A stretch of 64,000 nucleotides of DNA. Origin: Methylobacterium sp. E-045 (lineage in GTDB: Bacteria; Pseudomonadota; Alphaproteobacteria; Rhizobiales; Beijerinckiaceae). Positions 19,938 through 28,753 of the stretch are shown here, one piece after another. A program made the translations under genes and the position numbers. Numbering within the stretch: position 1 is the stretch's first letter; every line of letters begins with the position of its first letter. The notes under the pieces are model-generated. The model saw only the letters and a list, made by a program, of their open reading frames with translations, searched no databases and was not told the origin of the DNA. The stretch covers positions 28,318 through 92,317 of the forward strand of contig NZ_JAKSYE010000055.1 of NCBI RefSeq assembly GCF_022829685.1, given 5' to 3'.

Positions 19938-21335
19938 TTGTCAGCGTTCTTCAATTCGGACGGCTCCTTTCCGCTCCAGTTCCTGATCATTTTCGCCGTC
20001 ATCTTCGCGGTTCTGGCTGCCATCGTCCTGGTCTTCCGGCGGTTCTCGGGCAGGGGCATGGCCCTGTCGAAATCCGGGCCGCGCGGCCGTCAGCCCCGTC
20101 TCGGCATCGTCGACATCTACGAACTCGACCGGCAGCGGCAGCTGATCCTGCTGCGCCGGGACAATGTCGAGCATCTGCTCCTCGTGGGCGGTCCCAACGA
20201 CGTCATCGTGGAGCGCAACATCCACCGAGGCGCCGGTGCGCGGCTTCCCCTCGACGAGGCGGCCAGGGTCGAGTCGCTCCTCGAAGAGCCGGTCTTCGAG
20301 CCGGCGCGGCCAGCCGATCCGCCCGCGCCGGCCGCTCCGCCGGTCATGCAGCCTCCCATCTTCGACGAGCCCAGGGCGCCGGCCCCGGAGCCGGCTGCGG
20401 TCGTCAACCCGCCCGCCGAGCCGCGTGGCGATGTCCCCCCCGAGACGAAGCCGGCTTCCCGCTTCACGAAGGCCGATATGCTCGCGGCAAAGGCGGCGCG
20501 GCGCAGCCCGCCCCCGCTGGCCAACCTGAAGCCCGAAACCCCGGACCGGCCCCGGCCGACTGACACCCGGCCGGACGCGGCCGCCGAACCGACCGTCCCT
20601 GCCGTGGAGCTTCCGAAGCAAGCCTCAGTCCCGGAGGCCCCACCCGCCCCGGTCCCGCCCGCTCCGGTCCCTCCCGCCGTGATCGAGGCGCCGGGTCTCG
20701 AGAAGGCGGCCCGGCCACAACCTGCGATCAAACCCGTGCCGGTGGCGGAGCAGGCTCCCGCGGTTCCGCCGCCCCTGGTCCGCCCGACGAGTTCCCGTCC
20801 CGTGGACGCGGCCATCCTGTCGGACATGGCACGGCAGCTCGAGGAGGCCCTGCGTCGGCCATCGGCCGCGATCTCCCCGTCTTCCCAGGCCATTCCCGCG
20901 ACACCGCCCACGACACCGCCGAAGACGCCCCTCGTCGAGCCTTCCGTCGCGGCAAAGCCCGAACCGCGTCCCGAACCCGCTGCTGCCGAGACGGCGAAGG
21001 CGGACCAGCCGATCGACCCGATGGCGGCCGCCATGGCCGCGCCTTCGGACAGCGTCCCGGACGAGGCGCCCACTCCGAAGGCCCAGCCGGTGACGGCGCA
21101 GCCCGCTCCCGCCGGACCGGTATTCGCCGAAACCGGGCCGAGCGAGGCCGCACGGCGCGAACCGGCGTCAACGGCTCCGGACGAGTTCCTTCCGGCCCCG
21201 CCGCCTCCGCCGATCCCGCAGACGGTGCCTGCCCCGAGCCGGACCGCGCCCGCGAGCCAGAATCCCTTCTCGGTGGAGGAGATCGAGGCTGAGTTCGCAC
21301 GGCTGCTGGGACGCCCCCTCGATCGGAAGGGCTGA
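19938..21335 (+). CDS. fliO: FliO-like flagellar biosynthesis protein with long Pro-rich tail
   Basis: A 465-aa protein. Residues 1-100 fit FliO: a short N-terminus, one membrane helix (about 13-35), then GRQPRLGIVDIYELDRQRQLILLRRDNVEHLLLVGG, the FliO domain that helps assemble FliP. The remaining 350 residues are Pro/Ala-rich low complexity and end in a short helix with EEIEAEFARLLGRPL. The start is TTG at 19938, giving MSAFFNSDGSFP just before the membrane helix. It is divergent from flgB, with its own CtrA-type box. FliO is usually far shorter; the long tail is an alphaproteobacterial trait of unknown role. Confidence 0.8.
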   Translation: MSAFFNSDGSFPLQFLIIFAVIFAVLAAIVLVFRRFSGRGMALSKSGPRGRQPRLGIVDIYELDRQRQLILLRRDNVEHLLLVGGPNDVIVERNIHRGAGARLPLDEAARVESLLEEPVFEPARPADPPAPAAPPVMQPPIFDEPRAPAPEPAAVVNPPAEPRGDVPPETKPASRFTKADMLAAKAARRSPPPLANLKPETPDRPRPTDTRPDAAAEPTVPAVELPKQASVPEAPPAPVPPAPVPPAVIEAPGLEKAARPQPAIKPVPVAEQAPAVPPPLVRPTSSRPVDAAILSDMARQLEEALRRPSAAISPSSQAIPATPPTTPPKTPLVEPSVAAKPEPRPEPAAAETAKADQPIDPMAAAMAAPSDSVPDEAPTPKAQPVTAQPAPAGPVFAETGPSEAARREPASTAPDEFLPAPPPPPIPQTVPAPSRTAPASQNPFSVEEIEAEFARLLGRPLDRKG

Positions 21336-21346
21336 GAGGGTCGCGG

Positions 21347-24300
21347 CTACTCCGCGGCGGAGCGTGACGGAAAGCCCTTTCCGTCATTGGCGAGTGCCGT
21401 CGGCAGGGCGAAGCCTCCCTCCGAGGGTTCGTCCTTCCGCCCGATGAAGCGAGCGAAGATCCGGACGAAAAAGCGCGACAGGTCGTCGACCAGGACGAAG
21501 ATCGCCGGCACGAAGATCAGGGAGAGGCCGGTCGAGACGATGAGGCCGCCGATGACCGCGACCGCCATGGGTGCGCGGAATTCGCCGCCGATGCCGAGCG
21601 CCATGGCCGATGGCACCATGCCCGCCGCCATGGCGATGGTGGTCATGACGATGGGCCGCGCGCGCTTGCGCCCGGCGTCGATGATGGCGGTGGCGCGGTC
21701 GACGCCCCGTGCCATCTCCTCGATGGCGAAATCCACCAGCATGATCGCGTTCTTGGTGACCACGCCCATGAGCATCAGGATGCCGATCACCACCGGCATC
21801 GAGATCGGCATGTGGAAGATCAGCAGCCCGAGGATCGCGCCGCCGATGGACAGAGGCAGCGAGAACAGGATGGTGAGCGGCTGAAGGAAGTTGCCGAACA
21901 GCAGCACCAGCACGCCGAACACCATCATGAGGCCGGCGCCCATGGCGAGGGCGAACCCTTCGAACACCTCGCCCATGATCTCGGCGTCGCCGGTCTGGCT
22001 GATGGCGATGCCCGGCGGCAGGTTCTTCGCGGTCGGCAGCGCCATCACCGATTCGATCAGGGTGCCCAGCGCGTCCGAGCCCTCCATGTCGGCCTCCAGG
22101 GCCACGCGGATCGAACGGTCGTAGCGGTCGATGGCCGTGGGGCCGCGACCGAGGCTGAGATCGGCCACCGTGGAGAGGGGAACGGAGGCGCCCCCCTTCA
22201 CCGGGACCTTCAGGCTCTCCAGTTGGGACAGGTCTCCGCGCAGGGCGAGGGGAAGCTGCACCCGGATCGGCACCTGCCGGTCGACGGCGTTGAACTTGGC
22301 GAGGTTGGCGCCGATGTCGCCGATCGTTCCCACCCGCACGGTCTCGGCGATGAGATCCGTGGAGACGCCGAGATCGGCCGCGACGCCGGCCTTCGGGCGG
22401 ATGCGGATCTCGGTGCGGTCGAGGGGGGCGGTGGAGAGCACGTTGACGAGGTGGGGCACTGCGGCCACCTCGCGCTGCAGCCGTGCCGCCGTCTCCGAGA
22501 CCAGACGCAGGTCCGGTCCCGAGACGATGAGCGCGAGATCGCGCTGGCCGCTGTCGCGCAGGGACCAGAACCGGATGTCCGGCTCTTCCCGCAGGATCGC
22601 GCCGATGACCTTGTCGAGCTGCTTCTGGGTGCGGTGGCGCGCGTTCTTCGGCGTCAGGTTGATGGTGAAGCTCGCGAGCCGCACCTCCTTCTTGGCCGGC
22701 AACTGGCGTCCGCCATCCACGAATACGCTGCGGACTTCGGGCAGGGCCTTGATCCTGTCGACGATGCCGTCGGTGACGCGGGTGGTGTCGGCGAGGCGGG
22801 CGCCGGGCGGCAGTTCGACCACGAAGATCGTCCGCGCCGCATCCTCGGCGGGGAGGAAGCCGGCGGGCAGCAGCCCGGTGGACATGATCGACCCGGCAAA
22901 GCAGGCGAGCCCCACCACGAGGGTGATGAACTTGTGCCGCACCGACCACGCGACCACGCGGGTATAGGCCCGCATGACCGGCCCCTCGCGCTCGTGGTCC
23001 GGTCCGTGATCGCGCAGGAAATAGGCGGCGAGCAGCGGCGTGATCAGGCGCGCCACCAGCAACGACATGAACACGGCCGCCGCGATGGTGAGGCCGAACT
23101 GCTTGAAATACTGGCCGGCGATGCCGCTCATGAAGGAGACCGGCGCGAAGATGGCGATGATCGTCGCCGTGATCGCGATGACCGCGAGGCCGATCTCGTC
23201 GGCGGCCTCCAGCGCCGCCCGGTAGGCGGATTTCCCCATCCGCATGTGCCGGACGATGTTCTCGATCTCGACGATGGCGTCGTCCACCAGGATGCCGGTG
23301 ACGAGGGTGATGGCGAGCAGGCTGACGGCGTTGAGCGAGAAGCCGAGGGTGCTCATCACCCAGAAGGTCGGCAGCACCGAGAGCGGCAGCGCGATCGAGG
23401 CGATGAGCGTCGCCCGCCAGTCCCGCAGGAAGAGGAACACCACGATGACGGCCAGCGCCGCGCCCTCGATGAGGCTCAGCATCGCCGAATGGTAGTTGCC
23501 CACCGTGTTGATGACGGAGGTGTCGATCAGGTCGAACCGGACACCGGGATTCTTCGCCGCGAGATCGGCGATCTTGCGCGCCACGGCGCTGGCGACCTCG
23601 GCATCGCTGGCGCCCGTCGCCCGCGAGATCGCGAAGGCGACAACCGGCTCCCCGTTGAAGCGCGCGAAGGTGCGCGGCTCCTCCGAGCCGTCCACCAGCG
23701 TCGCCAGCTCGTCAAGGCGGACCTTGCGGTTGCCCGGCACGATGATCGACGTCTGGGCCAGAGTGTCGAGGCTGGCGGCGCCGGCCAGGGTCCGGATCGA
23801 CTGTTCCTGGCCGCCGAGTTCGCCGCGTCCGCCCGCCATGTCAGCCGAGGTGAGGCGGAGCTGCCGGTTCACGTCCGCCGCGGTGATGCCCAGCGCCAGC
23901 AGGCGGTCGGGTTTGAGCGTCACGCGGATCTCGCGCGCGACGCCGCCCAGGCGCTCGACGCCGCCGACGCCCTTCACCCCCTGGACCTGCCGGGCGATCA
24001 CGTCGTCGATGAGCCAGGACAGGTCTTCCGGCGTCATGGCCGGGGCGGAGGCGCCATAGACCATGATCGGCAGGCCGGCGATCTCCACGCGGCTGATGAT
24101 CGGCTCGTCGATGGTGCGCGGCAGGGTCACCCGCACCTTGGCGATGGCGTCCTTCACGTCGTTGACGGCGCGGTCCACGTTCACTTCGAGGCGGAACTCG
24201 ATGGTGGTGGCGGAGACGCCCTCCGAGATCGTCGAGATGATGTGCTTGACGCCTTTCACCCCGGCGACGGCATCCTCCACCACCTTCGTCACCTGGGTCT

Positions 24301-24484
24301 GCAGCTCGGAGGGAGCCGCGCCGGCCTGGGTTACCTGGATCGCCACGATCGGGATGTCGATGTTCGGGAATTGCGTGATCGGCAGCGACCGGAAGCTCAC
24401 GAGCCCGAGGATCATCAGGACGAGGAACAGCACGATGGAGGTGATCGGCTTGCGGATCGCCCAGGCTGAAATGTTGAGGCGCAT
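21347..24484 (-). CDS. RND efflux permease (AcrB/HAE1 type)
   Basis: A 1045-aa inner-membrane drug/proton antiporter. It has 12 predicted membrane helices and two large periplasmic loops. It begins MRLNISAWAIRKPITSIVLFLVLMILG and has SFRSLPITQFPNIDIP. TM4 carries the proton-relay Asp pair in GILVDDAIVEIEN. The second half has GVVTKNAIMLVDFAIE, also typical. The adaptor gene lies 18 bases upstream in the same operon. No outer-membrane factor is adjacent, so it probably uses a shared TolC-type channel. The substrate cannot be told. Confidence 0.95.
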   Translation of the reverse strand: MRLNISAWAIRKPITSIVLFLVLMILGLVSFRSLPITQFPNIDIPIVAIQVTQAGAAPSELQTQVTKVVEDAVAGVKGVKHIISTISEGVSATTIEFRLEVNVDRAVNDVKDAIAKVRVTLPRTIDEPIISRVEIAGLPIMVYGASAPAMTPEDLSWLIDDVIARQVQGVKGVGGVERLGGVAREIRVTLKPDRLLALGITAADVNRQLRLTSADMAGGRGELGGQEQSIRTLAGAASLDTLAQTSIIVPGNRKVRLDELATLVDGSEEPRTFARFNGEPVVAFAISRATGASDAEVASAVARKIADLAAKNPGVRFDLIDTSVINTVGNYHSAMLSLIEGAALAVIVVFLFLRDWRATLIASIALPLSVLPTFWVMSTLGFSLNAVSLLAITLVTGILVDDAIVEIENIVRHMRMGKSAYRAALEAADEIGLAVIAITATIIAIFAPVSFMSGIAGQYFKQFGLTIAAAVFMSLLVARLITPLLAAYFLRDHGPDHEREGPVMRAYTRVVAWSVRHKFITLVVGLACFAGSIMSTGLLPAGFLPAEDAARTIFVVELPPGARLADTTRVTDGIVDRIKALPEVRSVFVDGGRQLPAKKEVRLASFTINLTPKNARHRTQKQLDKVIGAILREEPDIRFWSLRDSGQRDLALIVSGPDLRLVSETAARLQREVAAVPHLVNVLSTAPLDRTEIRIRPKAGVAADLGVSTDLIAETVRVGTIGDIGANLAKFNAVDRQVPIRVQLPLALRGDLSQLESLKVPVKGGASVPLSTVADLSLGRGPTAIDRYDRSIRVALEADMEGSDALGTLIESVMALPTAKNLPPGIAISQTGDAEIMGEVFEGFALAMGAGLMMVFGVLVLLFGNFLQPLTILFSLPLSIGGAILGLLIFHMPISMPVVIGILMLMGVVTKNAIMLVDFAIEEMARGVDRATAIIDAGRKRARPIVMTTIAMAAGMVPSAMALGIGGEFRAPMAVAVIGGLIVSTGLSLIFVPAIFVLVDDLSRFFVRIFARFIGRKDEPSEGGFALPTALANDGKGFPSRSAAE

Positions 24485-24502
24485 GTCGGTGCGGTCCGGT
24501 TC

Positions 24503-25696
24503 TCAGCGCGGGGTCGCGGTGGCGGCCGCGTCGGCCATCGGTTGCACCGGCCGCACCCGGTCGCCATGGCGCAGAAAGCTGCTGGCCCGTGCGACGACGG
24601 CCTCGCCGGCTTTCAACCCCTCCCGGATCTCCATGAAACCGTCGGTCGCGAGGCCGGCTGTGACCTTGCGGGCCTCGACCGTGCCGTCCTCCACGACATA
24701 GACGAGGGCCGAGCCGTCGATCCCGTAGAGAAGCGCGGAGAGGGGAACGGCCACGGAGTCCCGCCGTGCCACTTCGACCTTGCCGCGGGCGAAGGCGCCG
24801 ATGCGCAGGGACGGGTCGCGGTCGAGGCTGATGCGGATCTTGCCGAGGCGCGTCAGCCGGTCGATCTCGGGGTCGATCCGTCGGACCTTCCCCGTCACCA
24901 GCCGGCCCTGCTCGGCCTCGAGGCGCACGGCGTCGCCGCGCTTGATCCGAGGCATCCATGTCTCCGGCACCTCGCCTTCGAGTTCGATCTCGCCACGGGC
25001 GATGAGCCGGAACAGCGGTTCGCCCGTGGACGTCGCCGCCGCGCCGATCCGGGCGGTGCGGCGGCTGACGATGCCGCCGTCGGGGGCCTTGATGTCGGTG
25101 CGTGCGCGCTTGAGGGCGATCTCGTTGCTCTGCGCCCGCGCCGCCGCGAGATCGGCCTCGGCGAGTTGCAGGCCGCCCTTCGCGGCGGCGAGCCTGCCTT
25201 CGCCGCCCTGAGCGGCCGAGACCCGCTGTTCCAGCACCGCCGCCGTGGCGTTCCCGGTCTTGAGGAGGGAGCGGGCGCGCTCCAGCGAGAGGTTGGCCTC
25301 GGTCTGCGCCGCCTCGGACTGGACGATCTGGCTGCGGGCCTGGACGATCGCCGCCTGGGCCTTGGCGATGGCGGCGGCGTTGGCCGCTTCCTGCGTCGCG
25401 ATCATCTCCAGGGAAAGTCGGGCCAGGACCTGCCCCTTCTCGACCTCGGCGCCCTCCTCCACCAGCAATTCGGTGATGCGGTAGCCCTCGATCTCCGGCG
25501 CCACCAGGATCTCGTCACGCGGAACCAGGGTGCCGGTGACCACCGCCTCCTCGACGATCTCGCGGTTGGCGGCCGGCACGATGGTCACCGCCGGTGCGGG
25601 CGCGGTGGACCCGCTCGCCGGCGGGGTCTCCGCCGCGTGGATCATCTGGGTCGACACGAGGAGCGGCAGGATCGCGAAAAGCCGAAGCAGGCGCAT
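24503..25696 (-). CDS. RND periplasmic adaptor (membrane fusion protein)
   Basis: A 397-aa adaptor for the downstream permease. The start at 25696 (MRLLRLFAILPLLVS...HAAE) is chosen because it gives a clean signal peptide; longer open frame upstream adds a non-hydrophobic leader. Domains in order are lipoyl half (VTGTLVPRDEILVAPEIEGYRI), a helical hairpin (about 95-195, Ala/Gln/Glu-rich), lipoyl return (GGIVSRRTARIGAAAT), beta barrel and membrane-proximal domain. It shares an operon with the permease. Confidence 0.92.
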   Translation of the reverse strand: MRLLRLFAILPLLVSTQMIHAAETPPASGSTAPAPAVTIVPAANREIVEEAVVTGTLVPRDEILVAPEIEGYRITELLVEEGAEVEKGQVLARLSLEMIATQEAANAAAIAKAQAAIVQARSQIVQSEAAQTEANLSLERARSLLKTGNATAAVLEQRVSAAQGGEGRLAAAKGGLQLAEADLAAARAQSNEIALKRARTDIKAPDGGIVSRRTARIGAAATSTGEPLFRLIARGEIELEGEVPETWMPRIKRGDAVRLEAEQGRLVTGKVRRIDPEIDRLTRLGKIRISLDRDPSLRIGAFARGKVEVARRDSVAVPLSALLYGIDGSALVYVVEDGTVEARKVTAGLATDGFMEIREGLKAGEAVVARASSFLRHGDRVRPVQPMADAAATATPR

Positions 25697-25872
25697 GACG
25701 AGGTGGCTCACCGTTCGGCGGATCGATCTGGACGACATCGTCGGCGCGACGCCGCTCCATACGGTCCTGCAGTGCGACACCGGCGTTTTCGTGACGTTAT
25801 GGTCTCGCTCCGCTCGATCCCCGCCCGGGCGATCCGCCGACCTGTGCCGGCGGCCGGATCCCCGGGATGACG

Positions 25873-27117
25873 TCAGGGCCTTTCGGCGAAAGCCTTCTCA
25901 AGGAATCTCGCAGCCGAGAGCGCCCGCGCATCGTCGCCGAAACGGGCGATGACCTGAACCCCGATCGGTGGCCCCTCCCCCGGCACGGGGACGGTGACGC
26001 AGGGCACGCCCATCATCGTCCAGAGCCGGTTGAAGCGGGAATCGCCGGTGGACGCGTATCCCTCCGGTGCATGGCCCGGGGCGGAAACCGTCAGCAGGAC
26101 ATCGATGTCGGAATGGCGCAGGATGTCCCGCAGGCTCCGCCTGGCGTGATGCGCCACGCGCCGGGCGGCGTCGTAGGCCGCGGCCTCGATGGTCCGGGCC
26201 TCGTCGAGATGGGCGCGCAGGAGCGGCGGCAGGGCGGCGCGATGGGCTTCGTACTCCCAGGCGAGGGCCTGCGCGGATTCGAAATCCTGGATCGTCGCGT
26301 GCTCGTCGAAGGCGTGGCGGAACTCGTCGGGCAGCGTGAAGGTGCGGATGCCGGCACCCGCCGCCTCCGCCATCGCCCGCGCCCGGTCGAGGGCCTGCAG
26401 GGCCTCGTGTTCGGCAGCCTCGCAATATTCCGGGACGAGGAGCCCGATCCGCGGCACCGAGGCCGGCTGGTCGATTTCCGGCCGGCCGGCGATGAGGGCG
26501 AGGGCACGGGCGGCGTCGGCCGCGCTGGCGGCAAACAGGCCGAGCGTGTCGAGGGTCCAGGAGAAGCACTTCACCCCCACCGTCGGCAGCAGCCGGAACG
26601 ACGGTTTCACGCCGACCACGCCGCAGAAGGCCGCCGGCCGGATCACCGAGCCGCCGGTCTGGGTTCCCAGCGCCAGCGGCAGCATGCCCGCGGCCACCGC
26701 CGCCGCCGAACCGGCGGACGATCCACCCGGCGTCCGGCCGGGCGCACGGGGATTGCGGGTCTCGGTGGGGTCGATGAAGGCGAAAGCGGTCGTGGTGGTC
26801 TTGGCCAGGGGCACCGCGCCGAGGCGCTTCAACCGCGCCACGATGGGGGCGTCGGCGCGCGGCTGCCAGCCCGCGTAGATCGACGACCCCATCTGCGTCG
26901 GCAGGTGGGCGGTGTCGATGATGTCCTTGATGCCCACCGCGATGCCGGCGAGCGGCCCCGTATCGGGGACGTGCGGATCGGGATCGGTCGCCACGAAGGC
27001 GCGGACGGAGGGCTCGTGCTCGGCCATCGCCTCGCGGGTCAGCGCCACCGCCTGCGCGGGGGTGAGCGACCCCGCCTCGATACGCGAGCGCGTGGACAGG
27101 AGCGAGAGCATCGTCAT
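25873..27117 (-). CDS. Amidase signature enzyme
   Basis: A 414-aa hydrolase of the amidase signature family, cleaving C-N amide bonds. The catalytic Lys lies in AVGIKDIIDT, the Gly/Ser signature in GGSSAGSAAAVAAG, and the Ser nucleophile in GTQTGGSVIRPA, giving the Ser-cisSer-Lys triad. The start at 27117 is favoured (an ATG two codons later is equal), because the frame upstream is non-conserved. It is divergent from the GntR gene and near a solute ABC transporter, which suggests use of an amide as nitrogen source. It is not GatA: gatB/gatC are absent and the C-terminus differs. Confidence 0.88.
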   Translation of the reverse strand: MTMLSLLSTRSRIEAGSLTPAQAVALTREAMAEHEPSVRAFVATDPDPHVPDTGPLAGIAVGIKDIIDTAHLPTQMGSSIYAGWQPRADAPIVARLKRLGAVPLAKTTTTAFAFIDPTETRNPRAPGRTPGGSSAGSAAAVAAGMLPLALGTQTGGSVIRPAAFCGVVGVKPSFRLLPTVGVKCFSWTLDTLGLFAASAADAARALALIAGRPEIDQPASVPRIGLLVPEYCEAAEHEALQALDRARAMAEAAGAGIRTFTLPDEFRHAFDEHATIQDFESAQALAWEYEAHRAALPPLLRAHLDEARTIEAAAYDAARRVAHHARRSLRDILRHSDIDVLLTVSAPGHAPEGYASTGDSRFNRLWTMMGVPCVTVPVPGEGPPIGVQVIARFGDDARALSAARFLEKAFAERP

Positions 27118-27415
27118 CGGGTGGCTCGCGGGGCACGGGTAAGGGGAAGCGGCCGGCGCGATCCGGGAGGGGCCGCCGAGGGCGTCTCCGACCGCTTGTT
27201 CGAAGTGTCGAGGTGATGGCAGGTACGCCGGGGGACGTCCAGCCTGGCGCCGTTTCGGCGGGCGCCGAGCTTGAAACGTCCGACGGGGTCTTTCATTGCC
27301 GCTCGGCTTTGGTCTCTCTCGTGCATGGCGATGTCGTCTTCGGCGGACGACGACGGACAGCGTGCCGGCGGCACGGCCGTGACCGAAGCGCTGCGAGAGA
27401 GGAATGTAGTGGGCG

Positions 27416-28144
27416 ATGGCGGGAGTTGAGACGCAGGCGGCCAAGGATCGCGTGGGGATGATGTGTCAGTCCCTGCGCCGGGCCATCGTCGAGCGTGCGC
27501 TGGCGCCCGGTGATCGCCTGCCGGAGGATGCCCTGGGCGAGCGCTTCGGCGTGAGCCGCACCATCGCGCGGCAGGTCCTGGGGCAGCTCGCCGGCGAGGG
27601 GCTGGTGGAACTCCGTCGCAACCGGATCGCCATCGTGGCAACGCCGAGCTGGGAAGAGGCGCGCGACACGTTCGAGGTCCGCATCTCCCTCGAACGCCTC
27701 GTGGTCCAGCGCCTGGCCGGTCGCCTCACCTCCGAGCAGGAAGCGATCCTGCTGGCCCATATCGACGAGGAGGACGCGGTTCGCGGCGGACCCGAAGCTC
27801 CATCGATCCGCCTCGCCACCGAGTTTCACCTGCTGCTGGCACGGATGACCGGCAGCCCGGTCCTCGTCCGCTACGTGGCCGAACTCGGCTATCGCTGCGC
27901 GCTGACGCTCTCGCTCTACAGCCGGCCGCATTCGTCCGATTGCGCCGTCAACGAACACCGCGAGATCGTGGCGGCGCTGATGGCCGGCGACGTCGACCGG
28001 GCGACCCACCTGATGGATCACCACCTCGATGCCGTCGCGGTGCGCGCGCATATCGTCGCCGAGCCGCCGCGCGAGCGGGATCTCAGCCGGGTCCTGGCGC
28101 CCTACGTCACCGAGAAGAGTCCTCTGCGGCGCCGAGCCGGGTGA
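27416..28144 (+). CDS. GntR-family regulator (FadR/FCD type)
   Basis: A 242-aa repressor-type regulator. The winged HTH lies at about 15-80 (LRRAIVERALAPGDRLPEDALGERFGVSRTIARQVLGQLAGEGLVEL). The FCD ligand domain is at about 90-225, with metal-ligand-like residues in EFHLLLARMTG and NEHREIVAALMAGD. FCD regulators bind organic acids or related metabolites. It is divergent from the amidase (298-base gap, no clear operator seen) and may also control the transporter cluster 3 kb on, where a large inverted repeat lies at 30851-30885. Confidence 0.9.
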   Translation: MAGVETQAAKDRVGMMCQSLRRAIVERALAPGDRLPEDALGERFGVSRTIARQVLGQLAGEGLVELRRNRIAIVATPSWEEARDTFEVRISLERLVVQRLAGRLTSEQEAILLAHIDEEDAVRGGPEAPSIRLATEFHLLLARMTGSPVLVRYVAELGYRCALTLSLYSRPHSSDCAVNEHREIVAALMAGDVDRATHLMDHHLDAVAVRAHIVAEPPRERDLSRVLAPYVTEKSPLRRRAG

Positions 28145-28458
28145 TGGCGACCGAGGAAAAGGCTGCCCCGATTTGTCAGGCGGCCTCCGGCTCGAACGGC
28201 GTGATCCTCTCGATATCGGCGCCTCTCTCCTAAGAATGCGACACGACTTCGAACCGCTTCTGCAGGTTGATCCGAAGGTCTGGACTGGTCCTGAAGAATC
28301 GCCCGAGCCGCAGGGCCGATCCTTTCCCCTGCCGCCTCGACACGACGTTCACGGCGGCGCTGCATGACGTCGCCGAACGGCCAGCCTTAATCTCTCGGCA
28401 ACCCTGAACGCCTAGGCCCCTCTCCTCGGACCGTCGGCCCTGACAGGAGAAGCCCGCC
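28145..28458. other. Intergenic, nothing recognised
   Basis: No gene, repeat or terminator was recognised. The end of the stretch carries AGGAGA at about 28445, the probable ribosome site of the next small gene. Confidence 0.4.
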
Positions 28459-28683
28459 TTGCGCGAACCGTTCGTTCCCGATGCGCTGGCCGAGCGGCTG
28501 CGAGCCAAGCGGCGCAATACGAGGCCGGTGGCGGCCCTGGTCTGCGAGCCCGCCAAGCCCGTCTTCGCCGAGTTGCTCGATGGGCGCGGGCATGGCACCG
28601 GGCAGTTCGTCCGGCTGTCTCAGGGCATGGTGGAGCGTATCGCGCGGGCGATGCGCGACGGGGTGGTCGGCGCAGGGGCCTGA
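28459..28683 (+). CDS. Small hypothetical protein, 74 aa
   Basis: The start is TTG, 9 bases after AGGAGA, giving MREPFVPDALAERLRAKRRN. The protein is charged and soluble with no recognised motif. The base composition favours this frame over the overlapping one, which merely continues into the helicase frame. It is probably co-transcribed with the helicase 70 bases on. I do not recognise the family. Confidence 0.55.
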   Translation: MREPFVPDALAERLRAKRRNTRPVAALVCEPAKPVFAELLDGRGHGTGQFVRLSQGMVERIARAMRDGVVGAGA

Positions 28684-28753
28684 CCGTCCGGGCGAGCCCG
28701 CATCCCGGCGGGCGGTGTTCCGGTTCGGCGCGAACGGCCCTACAGAGCCGGCG

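Noticed and set aside
21812..24469. 885-codon plus-strand frame through the RND permease
   Set aside because: It is a His/Gly/Asp-rich antisense shadow with no signal, domain or ribosome site.
28481..28753. Upstream extension of the helicase frame
   Set aside because: The added residues are Ser/Pro/Arg/Trp-rich and overlap a better-supported small gene; the helicase starts at MDLRPYQ.
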